Positions 1-13,400 are shown, counted from the stretch's first letter. The stretch is DNA of 64,000 nt from Coniella vitis (GCA_011317545.1 WUJK01000009.1:2170001-2234000), one strand, 5' to 3'. The notes: a model not told the origin generated them from the sequence alone. Numbers and translations are program-made.

Positions 1-3000
1 ATAGGGCTCTATTTATAACCTTGCTTAATCTATATAGGTATAAGGCTATTTTTAGGGCTTTCGATCCCTACTCTTCTATATACTTACGGAAGTTAAGGTT
101 TAAGTCGAAGAATACTCCTAGCTAGCGTATTAGCTAACTATTAGGGGTAATTTCGATATCTCCTGCCTTAACCTTATAGCGGTATAGCTATCCTTTAGCT
201 ATAAAGTATAGGAGCTCCGTTTTTCCGAAGTCGAATATAACGGCGTTAGCCGCTCCCTACTTTAGGGTATCCTAAAGATCCTTCGCTAATACCCGAATCG
301 TAGCCTATAGATTATTCCTAATCCGGAGGAAAGTTATATCGTCCGTATATATAAACCGGAGGGTAATATCTCCTCGGAGGAGGAGGGGGCTAAGGTATAG
401 TATATATAGAATTAGGGAGATTAGGGATCCTTATAGGAGGCTATATTCTAGTTCTTCCGAGGGTATAATCGTATTATTAAAGCGGACCCTTACCTTTCTT
501 CTAGTTATAAACCCGATAATCTACCTAACTAGTATATCTAGCTATCCTTATATACGTAGCCGGAGAGCTAGTTTATTATAGAGAATTACGTCGAATACGC
601 CTTATATATCTATAGTAAGGAGTAATATATATTTGCCTTCCTTAAGGGCCGTTTCTACTTTATAGGTAAGGTACGTAGTAAGGTCTACTATAGCCCTTTT
701 AGGGAGGGCGCCGAAGTATTATAGGTTAAGTAGGCGGTATTATAAGGTAAGCACCGATAATCGTTTAGCTAGGAGGCGCTTTATACCCTTTACTAAGTAC
801 GATAAAAGGGCGATTAGTCGGTAAGAGCGATAAGTCGAGTAATCGGTTTTCCCTCCTTTCGGGATTATAGATACCTCCGCGGTTTTAAAGATCGCTAGGT
901 AATAACCGAGCCTTAAGTATCCTTTATATAGCGTTCTAATATACTCCCCGATATAGGGCTAAGCTAGCTTTAGGAGGTCTACGGTAACCCCGTCGATACC
1001 CGGCGCTATATTATAGCTATCTATATAAAAGTACTATACTTCCTTAAGTATTACCCTTATATCCTAGGGTATACGGGTAGGTAGTTATAGGAGCGGCTAC
1101 TATAGATCCTCGATATTATCCCTTACCGAGAATCGGTAAAGGACCTTACGCTTAAGTAAATCCGCCTTTTCTATAGGGTTAGCGACCGCCCTCCCCTTAT
1201 CTACTAATAGGGGGGGTTTATAATTATTAATTACCTTATACTACCTAGTAACTTTCTATAGGTAGTAATCGCTATAAATACCTCTAATCTAGCTTTCCTA
1301 GTATTATTTCTTTACTATACGTACTTATTTACGAAGTTATATATATACCTTATATATTTCCTTTTATCGGCCCGTTTCCGTAGCCTTAATATAATCCCGA
1401 AAGGCCTCCTTATATATATCCGTCTACTATATAACCTAGTAGCCTCCGTTATACGGGGTAATTCCTATTACGCGGATTATATCTCCTATTAGGTTAACGA
1501 TAGCCGTCGCTAGTACTTTAAGGTCTTTATCCGACCCGTCCGGTTCTAGGAGAAGGAAGGCGTATTATTAAATAAAAACACCGAACCTATCCTAGTCTTC
1601 GATATATACCCTAGGGGTAAGGTCCTTCCTTAGGGGGGGAAGCCCCGCTTATACCGTTATCCAGATTATAGTATAATCCGATCCCGTATATAGGCTATCC
1701 GCTATATATATTTTTACGTTAGGGGTATTTATAAGAACTAGGTTTAAAGTATTTCCTAGTATATATATAGGTGCCTTAGGGTTTAGAATTTCTAGCCCTA
1801 TATCCTTAATCTACTTAGCTACTCTCGTACCCGCCCTAGAATACTTAGCATACCCTAGTTACTATAACTAGTATACTGCGTTAAGGTCCCCCGCTAGTAT
1901 CGCCGGGTAGGGGATCTCCTAGTTTTCCAGTATATCTAGGACCGTTTCTTCTCTAGGAGCTCGGTAGATATTAATAATAGTAATGCTATTAAGTTAAATT
2001 ACGCACTAGTCGCGTAAGGGAGTTAGTCGGGTTTAGAATGCCATAAGCCCCTTCCTTATATAGGTTATAACTCGGGGTCTCTCCTTCTAATCCTCCGTTA
2101 GGCAGAATACGTTATATCCTATATAGGTTTTTATAAGTCGTCTATTGCCCCGTATCGCCGTCTATAGTTCCTATATAAGTACTACCTCCGCCTTAGCCGT
2201 TTATACCAGGTTAAGGGCAGTATTATACTATTCCCCCGCTCTTACCGTATTTACCTATAGTATCCTTAGGTCCTTCCCCCTCCTCCCTTACCGCCCCCGG
2301 CCTTATTTCTAGTATAGGTTTATTAGGGGGGGGGGGGTTAGACGGGGTATCGTTCGTATTCGTTCCTATTTCTATATCCTTATTATCGTCGATAATAGGG
2401 TCCGGGGAAGCTATATATATTAGTTCGCGCTATAGTAGGGCTAGGGCCCTAAGGGCCTATAATAGTATAGGTAGGGGGGGGGGAGTTGCTATTAATACTC
2501 CGGTATTATTTCCTATTAGTTCCGAGGGTCTCCTACTATAAACGCTGGTAGTACGTCTAAGCAGGGTTCTAGGTATAGGGGTAGGGGTAGGTTTAGGCCG
2601 GGGTCTAATACCTACTAAGAGCGAGGTAGCTTAGGGTCTAAGCTCCTCTATTCCAGCCTCTATTATAGCTATACCCTTCGCCTTATACGCTTCCGTATAT
2701 ACTCGAGACCCTACCCTACGTATCCCTTCGAGTTAGCGTTTAATAAAGCGGGTAATTTTCCCGTCCTTCTTAGTCGGTCGTACCTAGTAGCTAATATACG
2801 TAGCCCTATAGGGACCGTAATAGTTAGTATATTAGGGGGGGTTTAGGCAGTCTTCCGCGGCGTATTCTATCTTTCCGTATCTCTCGCACTACTTACTATA
2901 CGCGTAGTTTCTAGGGTCGTAGTAATCCCAGCAGACTATATATTACGTGATTTATACCTTTCGTTCTAGTTTCCGGGCCGGGAGGGAGCTAAGGATCCTA

Positions 3001-4250
3001 AAGCCTACCTTAACCGGCTTTATAAACGATATAACCTATTCCTATACCGACGGGTCGTTAGATTAGTAGCGCGTAGGGTAATAGTTAATAGGGAGGTATC
3101 CTATTACGGCTTATATCTCTTATAGGACTAGTTATATAACGTCCCGTTCGCTAATATAGCTATATAGGAGCTTAAGTACTCCTAGGAGGACGTAGGTATA
3201 CTATTCTTCCGCCTTATCGATACAGATATTTTATCGTTCTAGCGCTAACTATAGTATAAGTAGCCTTTCCTCTAACTCCTTATTACCTAATCGTAGTACC
3301 TATCCGCTTCTAACGGTCTAAACTTCCTTAATTACTTATAGGTCGAGTCCGGTAATTTCTAGGATTATAATCTTAACTTTAGCCGGTTTAAGGGTCCTCT
3401 ACTCGTATCCTATTAGGAGGCGAAGGAAAAGCCTATTATCGGGGCGCTACGCTTTAAGGGCGGGTTTAATATTAGCGGGTTTACATTACTTCCGTTAAAC
3501 TATCGTCTAGTCTTTATATATAGCGGGGGCCTAGGGTAGGGCCGCTATAGGCCTTATAGATCCGTAATTAGCTAGTTTAGCGCCCGGTATTAGCGGGGCT
3601 TTTACCGCCGCTATATATAAGCGGGTCTTATTAGTAATAGGTAGGGACTAGGGGGCTATAGGTAAAGCCGTATAGGTCGGCCCGCTTTTCTGCGTTTCCT
3701 ATATATCGTTAGAAGGGGTTATAGGGATCGCGATCCTTAGTAGGGTAGATCGTAATTCGTCCCGGACCCGTAGAGCCTACTTTTTACTAAGGCCCTCGGT
3801 AAAGTTAGCTAATACCGTATCCAGGGAGGCCGTTATAGCCTTAATTATAGCGCGCTTTACGCGCCTTAATACCTCCTCTTCCTAGAGGATTTTATCGACT
3901 AACTCGGAGAGTAAGTTAGGGCTAGTCTATTAATCTTTCCGTAGGTTAGGAAAGGGTATAGCGGATATAGTATCTATAAAGGGGGTAAACTACCTTCGGC
4001 CTCTTTCTTTAGTAATAGGGTAAAAGGGGATCGATCCTATTTTCGATAGCGTTAAAGGGAGGAGGATAGGGCGTTTTGGATCGCCCGGTATTATAGGGGA
4101 GCCTACTAGCCTCTTAAGGAGGGCAGGCTAGTTATCTTCATTATACTATATAGGTGCTATAATAGCGCGCAGGGCGCTAAGGTCGTCGGTAGTGATCCAA
4201 GCCACCGTATTAACTTCCAAGTTAGGAGTGCGTAAGATTTCCTTGGTGTT
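1..4250 (-). mobile_element. RIP-degraded Tad1/I-type LINE, truncated by window edge
   Basis: A non-LTR retrotransposon read on the minus strand, with ORF1 at the right and ORF2 at the left, running off the window before its end. In ORF1 (about 2845-2905) the reverse strand shows a CCHC zinc-knuckle pattern, with some Cys/His codons changed by C-to-T or G-to-A. In ORF2 the endonuclease motif GDLNAV lies at about 1876-1893 and the reverse-transcriptase box YTDD at 338-349, in the right order. No intact frame remains, since stops occur throughout at former CAG, CGA and TGG codons. The right end is uncertain: RIP-type composition fades between about 4190 and 4260. The element is inactive. Known: Tad1-like LINEs have a gag-like ORF1 with zinc knuckles and an APE/RT ORF2. 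The family assignment is inferred from motifs only. Confidence 0.75.
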
Positions 4251-4453
4251 GTAAACCTAGGGGTTAGAAAGAGAGAAGGAAGAAGGATTGCAAAGTGATT
4301 ATGTATACTCTTAAGTTCAAAACTTAATCAATGCTCTTTAGCTGCTTTCTCTTAAGCCGAAAACCGCTCTACGGGCCAGGTTCCGGAGAAAAACTGCAAA
4401 CTTCAAGATCCGGCAAAGTAGTGAATTTCATCAACCAGATTTCCAGAGAATCT

Positions 4454-6270
4454 TTAGTCTTTGGAACCTCGCTTGGAGAATATTAACTCCAATTTCCCTG
4501 GTGCCGCAGTAAACTGATCCTTTATGCCGGGAAATAAAGTTTTTCCTTCCTGCTGTTCGGCAAAGCCAATATGAAACCTCTTGACAAGCAATGCAATAAC
4601 AAACCGCATTTCGTTCATAGCAAGGGTTTTACCAACACAATTATACCGACCCTGGGAGAACGGTGCAAACCCTCGAGCGTCTTTCACCATCTGTGGGCGG
4701 GTTGTCCAGCGCTCAGGTATCCATTCTTCCGCAGAATCGTATGACGATTCCAAACGTCCGAGCGAAAATCGTGGCGCAACAATAGTAACTTTTCCAGGAA
4801 TATAGATTCCGTTGATTATGAGGCCTTCAGGTGGAGACTGTCGATATCCCCCTGTAGGTACAGGTGGATGCAGACGTAGCGTCTCATTGATAATTGCATT
4901 AAGATGCTCACAACGCTGTAGCTCAAGCCGATTATAGATGTTCACATGTTGCAACTCGTCTAATAACACCTGTTGGTGCTCTGGGTTCCGGCTGAGCTCG
5001 TAGAAAGCGAATACGAGGGTAGGAGCGATAGTGTCATTTTATGTCTTTGATTAGTTATTGTACAAAGGACGGGAGGACATGGTGAATTAATGCACTAAAA
5101 GCTTTTCAGCTTGAGGTTAATCACCTTCCAGCGATGATGATCGTGACCGCGTCACCATTCAACCATTCGCGATCTTGCTCAATGGAACAGTTCCTCACTG
5201 ATGCATCAATGAGCCAATGAGCCACGTCGAGCCTATCTGTTTTCATCTAGGTCAAGTTAGTCAAGCTCTGCGAGTTTTTCATGGGTAAATGGAGTAGTGC
5301 AGCAGATTATGCCAACTCAATCTCTCACCTGGATTCGTTCGCCCATGCGATCTTTACACCACTCCATCATGGAGAGCCAATCCCGAACAATGAACATCCA
5401 TGGCGTTATATAGAATGCCATCTGTGCCAACCAAGGAACAGGGCTGAAAGGCCCCAAAAGGCTCATTGCCCTCCTCAACAACTTTACCGCGAAGTGCCAC
5501 TTTTCGTTACTCAGCATACCAAAAGATCGCGCGAAGGCAAACTCACCCATTACGTCAAAAGTGAACCAGTAGAACCAGTCCGAGACGTTTACGGGGGTGC
5601 CCTCGCGCGAATCATCCGCGATTTGTGATGCTAAAAGCTCGGCATACTCTTTGACACGGATATCGTAGATATCAAGCGCTTTGTTGCTAAAGCCACGATC
5701 CCAAATGCGCCGCCTCGCGTCATGGGCCACCTTACTTCGTGTAGTGTTGAGTGCGATCTTGGGCAGCAAGAAGTCGTACCAAACAGCTTTAGTACATCCA
5801 TTACCAGGGCCATCTACGGCAGATGGTACCGCAGGATCAATAATTGTCACCCCCTCCGGGCCAGTTCGAATGATTGGCCCATAGCGATGTCTTAATTGTT
5901 CTATGAGGAGGTGATTCTGTCCCGTGCGGCATTTCCAGACGTGCCAAAGTTTTGTCACGCGGAGCTAGCCGAGGGCCTGGAAACGATCGCAGTCGGTGGA
6001 AAAAGATCCTGTAGATAGTAATGCTGAGATAGAGTCCGACTGCGTAACAGCTTGCGAGAGTATCTGTGGTCAGGATGCTGTTAGAGAAGGTAGTGGTGGT
6101 ATAAAAAAAGCAAAGAATATTGAGGAAATAATGGACGCATAAAACCAAAAGAGCAAAGGCGCCTGCATGTGCCACTCGCCCCGTATGAATACTGCAAGGT
6201 GCGAAAAGACTCCAAGAGCAAAGCAAACCGCACATAGACAGGCGGGTGATATAGTGCTCGTGAGAAGCAT
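4454..6270 (-). pseudogene. Cytochrome P450 monooxygenase pseudogene
   Basis: A microsomal class II P450, a haem-thiolate monooxygenase normally anchored in the ER. The N-terminus from the ATG at 6268-6270 has hydrophobic segments and RGEWH, then FPGPRL. Later come the I-helix region (ITIIIAG-like, exon 5125-5246), the ExxR helix ETLRLHP, and the haem loop FSQGRYNCVGK with its Cys codon at 4637-4639. Inferred exons: 5329-6270, 5125-5246 and about 4454-5036; intron 1 is 5247-5328. Three lesions are visible: a frame change at an A7 run (6103-6109), a one-base frame change near 5958-5970 just after FPGPRLA, and a lost acceptor of intron 2, where the frame calls for AG just before the GACACT codons but the sequence has AA (C-to-T on the plus strand). 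N-terminal style resembles FtmC-like fungal P450s (weak). Sequencing error could explain the frameshifts but less easily all three. Confidence 0.82.
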
Positions 6271-6666
6271 GACTGGCGGAGGAATTGAAATTTATTCATG
6301 GGATTTTGGTCTTACTGCGGTGCACATCTCAAATATTAATATTTGTCTTGTCGAGCGAGCTCATAAATATTTATATGCTATAGGTCTGGCGGGGACGAAA
6401 TGCTCATAATTCACTGGTTTGCTTTTTAACGTGGCTTTGTAAGCATACACGAGCATTTGCAGTTAATAGGATACGTCGAAATGGATTAGCTTCTGTATAA
6501 GTTATTTAAAATAAGAGTGGAAACTAACTGAATTGCCTAGGTTTCGTATACAACTTATAAATACCGCCAGAATTTAGGACCTTAATAAGAATTTAGGTGA
6601 ATATTATTAGAAGTATTACCGTTAATTAAAAGTATATTAACCAAAATCAATATAAATTACAAATAA
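6271..6666. other. AT-rich spacer, no gene seen
   Basis: This holds the upstream side of the P450 remnant and then an increasingly AT-rich stretch (from about 6500) with RIP-like composition. I see no reading frame or recognisable repeat in it. It stops at the first LTR of the nested retroelement block. Confidence 0.5.
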
Positions 6667-7133
6667 TATTATGACCCACGATCATGCAGGTCACAAGAAC
6701 AGGCCAACGCAACATGACATGGATGTCGGAACCACGATGGACCGACAGGAGCTCTTATATAAGGATATCTGGACACTTATGATGATATAATCAGGATTAG
6801 GGTCCTGATAGTTGCACGATCGATAGAATCGATATCGACTACATCGACTGGCATACTATGGATCGATGGAATCCGATATCGACTATATCGACTTACTAAG
6901 ATAACGGAAGGATATAAGGACGGATAGTTTCCTACTATTTAGATAGTTTTCCTTATAATCTTTAGTTATAAATCTAAGTATTATCTTATATAATAGGGTA
7001 ATCCCTCTTAATTACTTATAATACTTAATATTGCTCGATAACGTACGAAGACTTAAAGGTAATACTTCCCTACCTGCTAATATATAATTTATAGGTACTT
7101 CCGGAATCAGGGATTTAGGTAAGGATTATTATA
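6667..7133 (+). repeat. LTR of chromovirus A (5' LTR)
   Basis: A 467-bp LTR beginning TATTATGACC (RIP form of TGTTATGACC) and ending ATTATTATA (RIP form of ATCATTACA). It is followed by the same internal start seen after the 5' LTR of element C. The upstream third differs from other copies, for example around 6712-6790. The five bases to its left (AATAA) do not match those after any right-hand LTR in the window. Confidence 0.85.
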
Positions 7134-8057
7134 TTTTTATAACTCTTATTTAGGACGGTTTATATATACCTCTTAGGTAATATTAAGTATAATATTTAAC
7201 TATAATACTAATAGTTCTAGCCCCTTCGACGGTTAATTAGATCTAGAATACTAACTAATAACTCTTAACTATTATTAACGTATTTACTATATATATTATA
7301 GAACTCGAGGCTTAAGGAAGTATTAGCAGAACTTCTAATAAGCCCTTTAAGATAGAGCAGCCTAAGGTCTATCGCGGATAAGAAGACGATATCTAACCTT
7401 TTATTATAGCCTTTAGAGCTTACTTCTAGTATTACTAATAGTAATTCCCTATTAAAGCTAAGAAAGTAGAATTCGTAGTTAGTAGGCTTAAAGGTAATAT
7501 ACTTATATAATTTAAACCTATCCTACGGAACTTCCTAGAATTCGATATAGAAGAGATTAGAGAAGACGAGATTAATAAACTCTTTATATTATTCGAAACC
7601 TTTACTTAAATACTTAAAGAAACCTTTAGAAACCCTAACGAAAAGCGTAATATAGAACGTAAGATCTCCTAACTTAAGTAAACTAAATTAATATTATACT
7701 ATATAGCACTCTTTAGATAAATTATATTATATCTCTATTAGGATAACAAACCCCTTATAATAGCCTATTATAATAGACTTAAAGAATCTATTAAAGACGA
7801 ACTATATAAGATACCCCGATTAGAGATATTCGTAGAATTTATAGTAATAATAGTTATTATCGATAACTATAATTAGGAAAGGAATTAGGAATAGTAAGGA
7901 AGATAAAGACCTATTATTAACTTTATACCCCGGGCTAATACCGGAAAATAATACTAATAGTTACCTTAACGCTTTATACCCCGATAGAATAATTACTACG
8001 GAATAGTAACTAACGGTACGATATATTTAAGCCCTATAGAGCTCGATATAGCTTAAA

Positions 8058-8534
8058 TATTATAACCTAGTCCCTCGTAGCACTATATATACGATTGGAA
8101 GGAATAATTAGATAGAGATTCTGATTATTAGTTAATCTTTTATAGGTTTATATAGTATAGCGGTACCTTCCAACGCTTATTATTATATTATAATTAGAAT
8201 CTCCGGGTATAGCTAAGGTTATAGGTTCGATCCCTAACTTAGTTAATTGGTTTTCGGGCTTCCGAGAAGCTCGGAAGTTAATTAAGTGCTTATAAACCGT
8301 AATTATAACGCTAACTAAGCCTTATCACCTTAGTACGTTATATAGGCCTAGGGGTTAACCGTATACTTCTAAGTTCGGGACGAACTTACTTAGAAGGGAG
8401 ATAGTATTATAACCTAGTCCCTTATAGTACTATATATACGGTTAGAAGGAATAATTAGATAGAGATTCTAATTATTAGTTAATCTTTTATAGATCTATAT
8501 AATATAGCGGTACCTTCCAACGCTTATTATTATA
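8058..8534 (+). mobile_element. TRIM-2: miniature LTR element inside gag of chromovirus A
   Basis: Two direct repeats of 130 bp (8058-8187 and 8405-8534) flank a 217-bp non-coding interior. The five bases TTAAA occur on both sides (8053-8057 and 8535-8539), and element C lacks the segment at the matching place. Ends read TATTATAACC ... ATTATTATA, and the interior finishes with the purine tract AGAAGGGAGATAG. Both match the large chromovirus, whose tract is AGAAGGGAGATAA. The interior has a tRNA-like box B (GGTTCGATCCC near 8222) and a hairpin near 8255-8280. It has the layout of a terminal-repeat retrotransposon in miniature: no protein, so it must be moved by another element's enzymes. Confidence 0.8.
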
Positions 8535-9131
8535 TTAAAGGAAACCTATAAGTAAGGAATACTTTAACTACGGTAGGATAGGCTATTTTATATAAGAATA
8601 CCGATAACCTAAGAAACCTAGAGAATTTAAGAAAGTCCCCGAAGGACGATAAGCTAATATTATAATATACGAGATTATAGACTCTACTCCTAGCTAAAAC
8701 TAGCTTCTAGAGTAAGTATTAGACGACTCCGATTATAGACTCCTTAACTAGACCTTCTATTATAAGGATAATTATATAACATACCTCTTAGTAAAGTAAA
8801 GCTTAGGATAGTTCCCTTAGAAACCTTATAAGGAATAATAAATTATAATTACCTAGAAAATACCCCTCCTTATAGATAACGGTTTATTCGAAAGATTAAT
8901 AATAAAATAGTAAGCTTAGCTTATTAAGGAATACCCCTATTAGCGCGATATAAAAGGGTATAAGCTATCTAATAAACGGATATTCTATAAAGCGATATTA
9001 CGGAAATTATAGAATAATAGGAAACGCTTAATATTAATTAGGATATTAGTACCTAAACTATTAACGAAGAAACGAGCTTAGAATTAGAAAGCTTTATAAA
9101 TAAAGATATCGATAAAGGAGATATATACTAC

Positions 9132-9587
9132 TGTAATAATCCTTGCCTGAATCCCGGATTCTGGAAGTACCTATAAGTTGTATATTAGCAGGTGGGGAAG
9201 TATTACCTTTAAGTCTTCGTACGTTATCGAGCAATATCAAGTATTATAAGTAATCAAGAGGGATTACCCTATTATATAAAATAATACTTAGATTTACAAC
9301 TAAAGGCTATAAGGAAAACTATCTAATAGCTAGGAAATCCATCGTCCTTATATCCTTCCGTTATTCTGTTTATTAATACATAGCCCATCTAAGCCTATTA
9401 ATGCCTATAGTTGCCTACTAACTATCCGATGGGTAATAGTGATCTCTTATAGGCTTTACCCTAACCCTGATTATATTATCCGTATTCCTTATATAAGAGA
9501 TCCCTATCGGTCCGTTAAGGTTCCGATTTGCTGGTATATAGTTACGCTAGCCTATTCCTATAACCTATATATTCATAGGTCATAATA
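9132..9587 (-). repeat. 3' LTR of chromovirus B
   Basis: This 456-bp LTR starts TGTAATAATCC on the plus strand (reverse complement of the canonical ...CA end) and ends CATAATA. It has the same length as its partner at 16351-16806 but more C-to-T/G-to-A changes. Confidence 0.9.
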
Positions 9588-10405
9588 TTATCTCCCTTCT
9601 ATCGGTCTTTATCCCTAAAGACCTATAGTATTTCCGTAAGTAGTCCTGCCTAATATTCTTACTTCGGATTATACCTTCCTAATTCGTTATATCTTCTAGA
9701 ATCACAAAATCGCATACTACGAATTCGTCCTTATCTTTATCCCAGAAGCGTATTACTACTCTGAATCGTTTTATATATATCGAAACCTAAGGTTACGAAG
9801 TTATACCTTATTCGTTATGCCTGGAGGAGAGGTTAGTATGTAAGATAGTTAATAGTGTGAAAAGTTGTACGTAATATACTAAACGAAATCGTTCTTATAA
9901 TACATTACGAGTACTAGTATCCTCGTATAAATGGTTTTTCTTAGTAGTTCTTACTATACTAGTATTAACTCTTTCCTTAGTATCCAAGATTAACGACAAG
10001 TTAATACGTTTAGATAATCGTAAGTTGGAGGAAGAGGAGCGTCTACTTAAGCGTTAGAGAGAACTTGCCGACGTATAAGCCCGTCTAATAGAGACTTTAG
10101 CTAGATTATCTCGTCTAAAGAAATAACAACGGTTTCTTCAGGAGAAGGGTATAAAGTTGGTAAACGCTGGTTTGGAAGAGGAGGAGCGTAAGCGGGTTAC
10201 CGAGGCCGTTTAAACCGTAGCTACTAAGGAGGCCGTTCTATCTATATAGGATCCTTCGTTTAAAGGTACGGACTAGAATACGTTAGCGGCGCCTAACGCT
10301 ACGATTAATTAGTCCGGATTCGACCTAGGAAGTCCGAGTATAGGTAGCTCTTAATAAGGGGTCTAGTTATTCCTATAGGTAGTTATTATAGTTAGAGATA
10401 CGAGT

Positions 10406-10477
10406 AGTCTTATAGCTTAGTGGTTAGAGCTCCTAGTTTCTTACTAGGAGGTCCGGGGTTCGATTCCCTATAATGCC
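10406..10477 (+). pseudogene. tRNA-Arg(UCU)-like sequence inside chromovirus B
   Basis: The 72 bases can be folded as a tRNA. Box A reads TAGCTTAGTGG. The D stem is GCTT/GAGC, the anticodon stem CCTAG/CTAGG is perfect with loop TTTCTTA (anticodon TCT), and box B is GGTTCGATTCC. The acceptor stem pairs poorly: the 5' strand reads AGTCTTA against TAATGCC on the 3' side, and two of the three differences from a perfect stem are RIP-type. The T stem has one C-A mismatch. The sequence is antisense to the element, in its 3' region after the chromodomain. It is probably a captured tRNA gene damaged by RIP, and transcription is doubtful. A second copy lies at about 23306-23378 on the minus strand. Confidence 0.65.
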
Positions 10478-13400
10478 TTCTCTATCTAAGGTTATAATAA
10501 CTTTTTGTTTTCGTATTCTTTAATAAGATCTAGGTATACGTTCTTTAGTAGTTCCTAAGTATTTTCCGAATTATCGTAGTTTTTCCATTTAATAAGGTAT
10601 TATTTTCCGCGTCCGCGTTTACGTAAGTCGAGAATTTGTTTAACTTCGTATTATGCTTATTCTGGTTCGATAATATCTATATTATACGAGAGTTCTGCGT
10701 CTGCTAGTGCTAGTTCTAGAAGTAAAATATGGAAGACTAGGTATAGACGTATATATGGGATTTCGAGTTTATAGTTAACTAGGGAAATTTATTGTGTAAT
10801 TTTATAGGGTCTGAGTTTCTTATAGTCGAGTTTATCGCTAGGTCTAGTAGTTTTAATGTTTTTACGGTTAAGGTAGACTTTATCTCCCTTCTATAAGATT
10901 AGTCCCTTAATCCTTTTCTAATTAGCGTATTTCGTTATTTGTTTTTTAACGTCCTAAAGTATATATCGAGCATCTTTATATAATTGCTTAATTCTTCTAG
11001 CGTATTAGTCTGCCGTTTCTGCGTTTCCACCTAGTAGTATTTTATAGTATACCGTAGGGTTATATCCGTAGAGTAGGAAGAATAGTGATTTTCCTATACT
11101 TATTATATCTGCGCTATTATAGGCGAATTGAACCGTAGGTAAGAGTTCGACCCAATTATCTTATTCGTAGTTAATATAGCATCGTAGATATTATTCTATA
11201 ATCTGGTTAGTACGTTCCGTTTATCCGTCTATCTAAGGATAAAATACCGTGGATATACGTTATATCGTTCCGAGGTATTTAGTAAGTAAGATCCAGAATT
11301 TCGATACGAATTTTCTATCTCTATCTAATATAATTTCCTAAGGTATTCCGTAGTTAGCGATAATAATGCGGAGGAATATATATACGAGTTCTTCTATAGT
11401 ATTACTTTCTTTATATAGTAGGAAGTATATATACTTGCTTAGTCTATAAACTACTACTAAGATACTATCGTATTATACCTAAGTTAAGGGTTCTCGTAAG
11501 AGGGGTAGCTTAGTGATAAAGTCTAGACTAATAGAGGATTAGATAATTATAGGTACTAGTAGAGGTTATAATAATCCGTAAGGTTTATATCGTTCTATTT
11601 TGTTCCGTTTATATATATTATAGTTATTAATAATATCCGTAACTCGTTTCTTAAGGTTTAGTGGGTTCTAATAGCGTTAGATCCTTTTATAGGTTGCTCT
11701 AATTCCTTAGTAGCTATATACTAGTGCGCTATAGATACTTCTAATATAGTCGTCTTATTTTAATATTATTATACTATCGAGGTTAGGTATTTCTCCTTCG
11801 ATATATAATATTACGTTAAGTTCCTTAGTAATAGATAGTATAGTAAGGTTGCCTTCCGAATCTTCTTTAAAGATTACTATAATATCTTAGTCTTTGCTAT
11901 TGCTATCCTTATAGTCTAATCATCTGCTAAGAGCGTTTACTCGTTCGTTTTCCTTACCTTTACGGTAGATAATCTTAAAGTCGAATTCTAATAGAAATTC
12001 GTACTATCTAACTTATCGTTTATTAAGCTACTTTATTAAGGTAAATACCTAAAGGTTCTTATAATCCGTATATATAAGAATTTATTATTTTGCGCCGATA
12101 AGGTAGTATCGCTATTCCCTAAAGGCTTCTACTATTGCTATAAGTTCTTAATCGGGCGTTCTATAGTTAAGTTCTAGTCCGTTTAATTTCTTACTAAAAT
12201 TACTAACTATCCGTAATCGTCCCTTATCGTCTCGTTATCCGAGTTATCCACCGAGTATATAATCTAATATATCTATCTCGATCTCGAAAACTTTATCTTA
12301 GTCTACTTTAACTAGGATTAGTTCTAATATAACTACGTCCTTAATTATACTAAAGGCTTTCTATACCTATTCGTTCTAGTTAAAGGTAACGTCCTTTTTC
12401 GTAAGTTCCGTAAGTAGTATTATAATGCTACTATAATTCTTAATAAATTATCGGTAGAAGTTAGCGTAGCCTAAGAAGGCTCTAACGTCCTTAACGTTCT
12501 AAGGTATAGGCTAGTCCCTAACTACCTATACTTTATCTTTCTATATTCGTATATACCCTAATATAATAGTATATCCGAGGTAGTTAACTTCTTAAGTATT
12601 CCAGTTATATTTAGTAGGTTCTACTAAAATCTTATTATCTTAGAGAATTTATAGGGTTATCGTAACATACTTCTAGTATTCCTCGAATATCTTTAAGTAA
12701 ATAAGGATATCGTCTAGATAAGCGATTATAAAATAGTCGAGGTATTCGCGTAAGATAAAGTTTATTATTTCCTGGAATAATATAGGGGCGTTAGTAAGTC
12801 CGAATAGTATAATAAGATATTCGAAATATCCGTAGCGTATTCTAAACGCTATTTTCTATTCTTCTCCGGGTTTAATACGAATATACGTATATCCTTCTTT
12901 AAGGTCGAAGGCCGTAAACTATTAGGCTCCTCTAAGTCTATCTCTAAGTTCTTTAAAGAGAGGTAAGGGGTACCGATTCTTAATTATAATATCGTTAAGT
13001 TGCCGATAGTCAACGTATAATCGTAGTTTACCGTTTTTCTTTAGTATAAATAGGATTAGGTATCCTGCTGGTAAATAGGAGGGTCTAATATAGCCTTTCT
13101 TAAGATTTTCGTCGATATATTCTCTAAATGCTTTAAGTTTATCCTTATCTAATCCGTAGATAGGAAAGAACTTTAGTTATTCTCCTTCTTTAAGTAGGAT
13201 CTCGTGGTCGTATAGGCCGTGCTCTGGTAGGCCGTTATCGAATTTTCCTTAAAATAGTTTTATAAACTTCCGATACTCTTCTAGTATACCGGAGAGGTCT
13301 CTAAACGTATCTTCGTCTTATATAGTTGCTATTATAAGGAGATATCGTTATATATACTTAGTTCCTTCTTAAACTTATCGCGATAATATATCCTACTATC

